Shown piece after piece: positions 57,801-64,000 of a DNA stretch of 64,000 nucleotides. The notes beneath the pieces were generated by a model. The model saw only the letters and a list, made by a program, of their open reading frames with translations, was not told the origin of the DNA and made no database searches. The position numbers and the translations under genes were made by a program. Positions within the stretch are counted from its first letter, which is position 1. Each line of letters opens with the position of its first letter. Source of the stretch: Xiphydria camelus (taxonomy: Eukaryota > Arthropoda > Insecta > Hymenoptera > Xiphydriidae); contig OY783196.1 of the NCBI GenBank assembly GCA_963678675.1, positions 24,716,827 to 24,780,826 of the forward strand, read 5' to 3'.

Positions 57801-60440
57801 GCGATGAAATCAAAGCTATATGTATGACAGTATACATACCGGGTGTCCTGGAAAGTATACCATGGTAAGGTGTACTCAGAAGAGAATTTATATTAACGAT
57901 TAATAAACGTGTTTTTGAGCATAGCGAAATAAATATTTATTTAGGACAATAAAATATATGTTAATTATTAGAATGTTCATTTTATTTAAACAGTTTTCTC
58001 AAAACATTTAATTGTGCCAAATAAGTATCGTAATAGTTAACAAATATTGGCTTGGCCCAATAAAATGTTTATTTTTCCATATTAAAATATACATCTATTA
58101 ACTACAAATAAACGGTTTGCTCAGTACGTGTTGCTTGTTCGTAGAGCACCAGTTAAAAGTATGCGCAAGATGCTCAAGGACTATCGTGATTGATGCATGG
58201 CAGCACGTAAGAATCGGAAAATTGTTCCGCTGCGGTAAAAATTTAAAAAATCTTGGAGTTTATTACTTTTATCAGATACATCTTTTCACACACCGAAGAA
58301 AAATGTATTTAAATTAACAGAAATCTTATCCCGGAAGAGCAGTATTTTGTTAAATCAACTACAATTTTGTTGAATTAACAGAATACTTTTTTTACGAATG
58401 AAAGAACGAGAATTCGATTGATTCAAATCAATTTTTGTTTTCAATGCAGGGGTGAAAATACGAAAAAGCAATACAACTGAACTAATAAACTAATAAAATC
58501 GGAAGACGAAACGATTAATTAAACGCTAGCCATTTCTTATATTTTCACTACTGCGAAGAGTAAAGGAGAGTGTGGTGATATGAGATCCCTTGAGAGAGGG
58601 GCCCGTATCAACACTTTTCCTTCTGTGTCATACAACAGCCACCCCCTCTCCTTCGAATTCTACAACGCATCTCACAAAAATCAAAATGTGAAAAGTGAAG
58701 AACTTCGTCAGGTAATCATAGAACATCCTTTTCTTCGGATCCATCATTTTATTCATTCCGAGCTCTATTCACTTTCCACATTTTCTCTTCTCTGAAAATA
58801 TGTACCCAAAGAGATTCTCCGTGGTATAGGTATACCTTCACCGCGTCGGCCTCTCAGTCCCAATTCTTCGCGCTCACGATTTTTTATTCCACTCGTTTTA
58901 GATAAAGTTATTATTCGGTAATATTCTTCACTCTCTCTCCCTCCTTCCCTCTCTCGTTCTCGGCTCCTACTCAGACCGGCGCCCTCATTGTGTCGGCGTA
59001 ATTATTATCCCACCGCGAAGAGCGAGCCGGGCCACGAACGAGCGCCGTGTGCTCCTTATTTTCGCAATTAAAATCTGCGATCGACGACTGTCCGCGCTAC
59101 GAATAAAATTACTGGCCGCCGCGAAGACGGCGAGACGGCAGTGCGCGCTCAAGTGATAGTACAGTTCGGTTCGCGCGGGGTCGTAACTTCTATAGACGAT
59201 TGACGCGGGAAGTCGCGGTACCTGTGAAGGTCTACCTATTATTTCTCGAGATCCCAAAGAGTTGGGAAGCGACCTCCGCCATTATAAGGCCGCCCACCTC
59301 GCGACTGCAATTAAAACTTGCGTCGGGAGTGTTGCAGCGCACGATCCGATCTCTTCGTTAATTTTGGTAGACGTTAGAATTGCGGTATCGCCAAGTAATG
59401 ACGCGCAGACGTGACTGTTCCAACGCGCAGGTTCCCGTTAGGTATTTTCTGTTACGGTGACATGATTTTCACGATCCAGCATCGCACTCGAAATGAACAC
59501 ATTTCACGTTTTCTATACTTACCTATATCGTAGGTATTTAAATTTATCGATGGCACGCGCCATTTTAATAATAAGTGGTCGTTCACTACTTAGTCTGTAC
59601 AATGTAAGAAATGTGCATAGGTACCTAATATTGTACTCTAGTACAAATTTGTCTAGGCTAGCCCAGATTCTAACTAGAATCTAATCAAGCTATGTCACGG
59701 TTCACCTCTACCGGAGAACCCAAAGAGGCTCTAGCTTGGTTAAAGCTAGGCTAACCATTTTTAAACAGTGAATCATTTATATATTTCCCACCTTGGTTAG
59801 CTCTAGTACAACTACATCGGGACTAAATCAGACAACCCTTAAATCAAAGCTATTAAATCAGGCTAGGTATATCATGTTTGGCCTATATTGGATAGCCCGA
59901 AAAGATTATGTATAACTTGTTAAGAGATAGGCTAATCACTTTTATGAGATAAATTTTAAGATACGCTCCAATGCTCAACGAATAGTTTTTCACGCGTTTT
60001 ATATCGTTCCTCCTCACACAATTTTAATAGCGGAGCTACCGTCACAGTAAAATATTAGATCAGAACAAAATGATTATAACTCTCATTGAAATGCCATTCT
60101 ATGTACATTAGACTGATTCAAAAAAAAGCTTTTTTAATTAATTCTCTTGGCGGGCACTTAAAACGTTAGTATTTAATGTAACTTTGAATATTTCGCCGGG
60201 TGCACATTCTCACTCAATATTTAGGGGTGTCTCAATCGCTTTTTCTGATTTCCATTTGAATAACACGGTGAAATTGTTGAATCATTGGTTTAGTGCAAAT
60301 GCCTTCTACGGTAAAAAAATGTCCACGTGAAAAATGAGAAAAATTGAGTTTTAGGTGTAATTGACGTAAAGAAATATTATTTTTAATTATTAAATAGAAT
60401 TAAATGATACTTATGGGGGAATCGATTTCGATGTCCAGGA
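54840..60440. other. Non-coding; CpG-rich patches and microsatellites
   Basis: CpG-rich patches lie at 55.0-56.3, 57.6-57.8 and 58.85-59.4 kb. A CCAA tetranucleotide run of about 7-8 units is at 55903-55932, and CT-rich strings lie near 55970 and 58930. At 59650-59900 the phrase CTAGGCTA and its partners (AGCTTGGTTAAAGCTAGGC, TTAGCTCTAG) recur irregularly on both strands. Frames at 55123, 56055, 57539, 58580 and 58985 are not recognisable. No exon is supported. Confidence 0.35.
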
Positions 60441-60716
60441 TATTCTCGACGTCAGGTATTTTGCTCTATTAATCTCGATGGACAGATATTCATCTCGATA
60501 GTTTTCGATGTCTGGGATCTTTTCTTCACAGATTTTGGTGTACAGATCTGCTGTTCTGTAATTTTCGATGTTTAAGCGTCTCATTAATAATAATTTTGCG
60601 TCCAAGTATAACTTTTCATGGTTTGCAGTGTCTAGGTCTTTCTCTCCGTAGGTTTTGATGGCTAAGTATTCCCCCCGCAGTTTTTACTATTCAGGTCCCA
60701 CTCCTCCTCCCTACCT
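60441..60716 (-). repeat. 30-bp tandem array encoding decapeptide repeats
   Basis: The phrase CGATG or a variant recurs at 60477, 60507, 60537, 60567, 60597, 60627, 60657 and 60687, exactly every 30 bases, with one earlier unit near 60448. The units are highly diverged (often under 70% alike) but contain no indels between these anchors. On the minus strand one frame stays open from 60683 to a stop at 60411 and reads ten-residue repeats of the form NYRDEYLSIE / NYRTADLYTK / NHEKLYLDAK. An upstream in-frame stop lies at 60684-60686 and no start or splice site is obvious. Confidence 0.65.
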
Positions 60717-62536
60717 CCTCCTGGGAAAATTCCAGTTTCATATGCAGAGAGTCCCGGGATCATGCTCCGAAATAATGACAACAATTTTTATCGTCGAATA
60801 AGCCCGAAATTGGCCGACAGAAGTGTTAATAGAGCAAGAAGTAGAAACTTAAACACAAAAAGCATTAAATATACAAAAGAAAGTTATTTATTATACTTTT
60901 TATGAGTACGTGGAAATATTGGAATGCAATATTGCAACAATAACAACAATACAACAATACTACAATATTACAATATTACATGATATACTGCAGAGGAGTG
61001 GACATTTAAATACTGCTTCAACGTTGCAGGAATATTGCTGAAGCGTAGCACAATAATACTTAAATGTTGCCATTCTCTCATAGCAATATTCCTCCAATAT
61101 TTATGCAAACTTGCTATGCTGTATGGGTCCTGAACGATTTATCCTGATAAAAGTTAAAGGCCGTCAGTCAACATTGAGTATACCTTATTCTACCTCAGTT
61201 TTTCCCTAATTTATAAGTATTGCATGATATCGATAACGTCTAATGAGAAATTGAGAAAAGTAAGCGGATGATCAGATCTCAATAATCTTTCCTAATCTGT
61301 GCGGAGTAGTAGTCATTCGTTCTCTTGACATTTATGAAATCGAGGCTTGTTTTCCTAAAAAAAAAGGACGGTAAATAAAAATCCTAAAAATAAATATGTT
61401 TGCTTGTTCCTCCTTTTCCAGGTGTACCCAAGACCGAACGATTTTTTTTAAGAAGTACCAGAAAGAGATGGCGCTGTAGAGGCGTCTACTCACTCGTATT
61501 GTAGGTAGGCACACGCGCGCAACGTAGCAAAATAGGTATCAAAGAAGGGGTAAGACTCGAAGGGCGGGAGAGAGAAGAGAATTGATAGAGTAGTACGTTG
61601 GTGCGAGCGAAGTCTTTATTCTAGAACAAAAAGCTCTCTCGAGGCATTGTACGGTTCCGCTGAGTGGGCGTAGGTACTTGCAGCGACGCCATCTTGAGAA
61701 GTGTCAGCACGACGCTTTAAATCACCAGTAGGTCAAGTCTCGGAAAATCCCGACGCAACCTCGACGTCTGGACGTTCTTTCCCTCGCCCGTGGCAAAAGG
61801 GATTTTCAAGATTACAACTTTGACATTTTTTAATTTAATTTTGGTACATTGGTGGACAGACGTATTATCTATGTGTCGCGATGGTCGCTACGTCTCGAAC
61901 TCATCTGGTCGAAGTAATGGACAAAATTCGTAGTTTTCAAAATCGAACAGATTGCAACTTCGTTCGAGACATTTTTCTCCTCGACGTGTCTGTCTACCTC
62001 CAAAGTATCCCGTGCCGGAATTTCCCGGAAATCGATTATTTACGAGCCGCCTACTACGTGGTTCCTCTATATCTATATGGAAGAACGTATCGGTTCACTC
62101 TGCGGTTTTACTGGGGGCACGTCGTGGAGAGTGAATGCGGAAGATACTTAACGCATCTGAATAATTGATAAATCGAGAATGCATCCCGTCCTTACCGCCG
62201 ACTTTACGAGCGACGAGTTGGAGGGAGGGAATGAGGAGTGTTACCTGTAAATTGGGGAGACGAAGAAAGGGATGGTGAGGTTGCACTTACTTTGGAATGG
62301 ACTTACCTACTTTTAGTGGTTATCCGTTAATAGTAGACGAGAATATATCGAATGTCTTTCCGGATAGGTGATATATGTAAGGTGATATTCTGGGATAAAG
62401 AGTCTATAGGCTATACGCTATTGGTTGCCAATTCGAGGATGCCGTATGATTGTTTCTAACGATTTACAGTACCCAGCACCAATCGCTTTTATAATACAGG
62501 GAGTCAATCCAGTTCAGAATTCCCTATGAAGTCGCC
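60717..62536. other. Non-coding; ACAATATT-rich segment, then a CpG-rich block
   Basis: From 60920 to 61090 strings such as AACAATACTACAATATT and GCAATATTCCTCCAATATT dominate. The block 61500-62340 is GC-richer, with unrecognised frames, including a 95-codon frame at 61881-62168. AGATGGCGCT occurs at 61466-61475. No gene supported. Confidence 0.35.
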
Positions 62537-62911
62537 ATGTCTTCTTCCATTAGGGCTCGGCAACTTATTCCTAATGCCCGTTTGTTTAAAATGTCTTTAC
62601 GATTGGTTTGTTCGTCCCAGTTTGAAACAACGGCAAGAGGGAGTAGCTATGAGAGTGACAATGCCAGTCACGTAAAAAATACTGTAAAGAAATTGAAATT
62701 TATAAGAAAAAACCATGGAAACGAAGAGAAAATTATAGAAAACCTGCTGTTAGATATTTCACTACTAGTGTTTAATGGAAATTTGAAAGCTGTACTTTAT
62801 TATTTACTGGGTTCTGTTATCTTTAAAAAAAACATTATGCGGTGTGTGATTATTTTTACAATACTGTTCACTGCAAATTTGGTGAAACTACTGCACTCAA
62901 TAAAATTATAA
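62537..62911 (+). CDS. 124-codon open frame, unrecognised; possible transposase N-terminus
   Basis: The first 45 residues (MSSSIRARQLIPNARLFKMS, then a Ser/Glu/Asp-containing stretch ending ESDNASH) resemble in style the variable N-termini of DUF7869-type transposase proteins, and a remnant of such a protein lies 650 bases downstream on the same strand. The second half is lysine-rich and then hydrophobic (LFTANLVKLLH) and looks AT-driven. A relic is more likely than a working gene. Confidence 0.25.
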   Translation: MSSSIRARQLIPNARLFKMSLRLVCSSQFETTARGSSYESDNASHVKNTVKKLKFIRKNHGNEEKIIENLLLDISLLVFNGNLKAVLYYLLGSVIFKKNIMRCVIIFTILFTANLVKLLHSIKL

Positions 62912-63240
62912 AATGAAAAGAGTTTAAAGAAAAAATGTATTAATTTATTCCACATTAGAACTCTTCTAGCATATCCTCAAACTTGAAAAGTATAATATTT
63001 TCGACTGCATGAGACCCAAGTGATTTCGAATTCTTTAAGTCTCAATGATTTTATTACATCATTTGCTACAGGAAATACTTTAGGTTATCCCAGATGTCAT
63101 GACATAATATGTAAAGTTACTAAATTGTTTCTTAAACTCGTATACATTTTTTATTGTCAGCAAAATCCGTATCTATATAAAAAACACTGATGTTAAAAGC
63201 AGTCACAGTGTAGCGAACGATTTAAAGTACCTACTTGAGA

Positions 63241-63411
63241 ATTGCACCAGGTGAAAAGAATCTTCCAAAGAGTTTGCTCTTTGATGAACATGCAGAAGAA
63301 CTTTCCTGCCATTTATCTGGGCCATTTTAGGACATTCAGAGACAATGTACGAGTGACACCATTCATGATGGCAACAAATGAATTTTGGGCGGGCTGATCG
63401 TCGTGGAGTTT
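63241..63411 (+). pseudogene. Helitron-type transposase fragment
   Basis: The plus strand reads IAPGEKNLPKSLLFDEHAEE, shifts frame near 63315, and continues GHFRTFRDNVRVTPFMMATN, ending RADRRGV before a stop. The order (APGE...P.SLLFD..AEELS, then FRTF..NVRVTPFMMAT-E, then RRGV) matches from memory the region that precedes the Rep/helicase part of insect Helitron proteins. One frameshift and stops on both sides show it is dead. It lies between two pieces that I assign to a different transposon type, so one inserted into the other. Confidence 0.6.
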
Positions 63412-63559
63412 AGAATATGAATAAATTGTATATTTTTTACTATTGCTAATATTTTAAATAATAATGTGTTTTCTGGATAATCGACTTTTCACCTACTCCT
63501 TACCCATATGACTTTCAAAAGTTTCACTTGTATCGCGTGGCTGCCACGCACCTTTTTTT

Positions 63560-63840
63560 CTTAGACAGTTATGGGTCTACAACTTTTGTATTTGTTCAGC
63601 AAAAACGGGAACCTCACATTTTTATATGTATGACGAGATAACTGGCAACAAAACACCAAATGAAACTATTAGCCTCCTGGACCATTACCTAAAGAACATC
63701 ATATCTATAAAGATATGAAAGTACTGTACATATTCTCAGATAACTGTGCCGCTCAAAACAAGAACGGCAGCCTGGTGCAATACCTATTCACTCAGATGAC
63801 AAATAATCATTTTCAAACTATACGATTTGCATTATTATGA
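63560..63840 (+). pseudogene. DDE-like (DUF7869-type) transposase core fragment
   Basis: A frame starting LRQLWVYNFCIC runs through TSHFYMYDEITGNKTPNETI to about 63707. After a one-base shift it continues KDMKVLYIFSDNCAAQNKNG and ends at a stop at 63840. The YNF.IH-type strand, the FYMYDE block and the SDNC..QNKN motif in this order are the hallmark of the same family as the minus-strand C-terminal piece at 4660-5190. The C-terminal part is missing here. The frameshift and stops make it non-functional. Confidence 0.65.
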
Positions 63841-64000
63841 GAAACTTACATTCATACAAGAGGGAACCATGGTAGTGATGTCGAGACGACGAAAATGATG
63901 GACAATAAAAATAATAAAGTAGGTACATATGTACTCGTATATGTTAATAAATTTTTCTATGGATTTTAAATATTATTTTGAGAATGAAGTGTTTATTTGA
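63841..64000. other. AT-rich sequence to the window edge
   Basis: No feature seen. Sequence around 63845-63895 (TACAAGAGGGAACCATGGTA) may still belong to the decayed transposase region. Confidence 0.3.

Noticed and set aside
60441..60716. CRISPR array (30-bp period)
   Set aside because: The period covers the entire unit with no separate spacer class, units are diverged, and the genome is eukaryotic.
1..64000. tRNA or rRNA genes
   Set aside because: I scanned for B-box-like GGTTCRANNCC strings and rRNA-like blocks and found no candidate with a matching cloverleaf; a covariance search would be needed to be sure.
1..64000. Integrated virus or bacterial transfer
   Set aside because: No recognisable viral, retroviral or bacterial coding sequence appears in any frame; all protein-level matches are to DNA transposons or Helitrons.

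Overview
This window looks like insect nuclear DNA, most likely from a hymenopteran such as an ant or wasp. That assignment is an inference. It rests on the AT-rich background broken by CpG-rich blocks, mariner/Tc1-type remnants with TA flanks, TTAA-flanked hairpins, and protein-coding DNA that is almost absent but carries clean GT/AG splice sites. There is no operon structure, no CRISPR array, no rRNA and no tRNA that I could recognise. The long open frames in the CpG-rich blocks are arginine/serine-rich and look like chance frames.

Host gene content: one convincing coding exon lies at 47371-47482 (+). It has a pyrimidine-rich acceptor, a GTAAGT donor and a single open frame of 37 codons, and it may contain the start codon. 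I do not recognise the product. Several CpG-rich blocks (about 2.1-2.75, 5.9-6.9, 9.3-10.0, 12.8-13.5, 21.1-22.2, 31.7-33.2, 35.9-37.8, 38.8-39.4, 42.3-42.9, 44.5-45.3, 52.6-54.0, 55.0-56.3, 58.8-59.4 and 61.5-62.3 kb) could be promoters or untranslated exons. The block ending at 36287 has a good splice donor on the same strand as the coding exon. The simplest reading is that much of the window is intronic or upstream DNA of one long gene.

Mobile DNA makes up most of what can be named. Protein-level remnants are two eroded DDE-like transposases carrying a DNCxxQNKN-type motif (minus strand 4.66-5.19 kb, plus strand 63.56-63.84 kb), a Helitron-type fragment (63.24-63.41 kb), an internally rearranged mariner (16.5-17.3 kb), a mariner C-terminus (47.6 kb) and an acidic transposase-like tail (17.9 kb). 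A pogo/Tigger-like element with TA duplications occupies 29.75-30.38 kb. An element with CACAGTGGGG ends lies at 7.06-9.27 kb with a relative at 52.04 kb.

The dominant architecture is palindromic. I count more than twenty inverted repeats, from a perfect 28-bp stem (54.2 kb) to nested fold-backs of 0.8-1.7 kb (16.5-19.2, 28.9-29.7, 33.7-34.5 and 46.3-47.1 kb). The 28.87-29.70 kb palindrome has 260-bp arms that are about 97-98% identical. Tandem arrays include a 30-bp array at 60.4-60.7 kb that keeps one frame open as decapeptide repeats, a 54-bp CGAT-rich unit at 44 and 50.7 kb, and units of about 120, 140 and 147 bp inside elements. All boundaries were read by eye, so end positions of diverged repeats are approximate.
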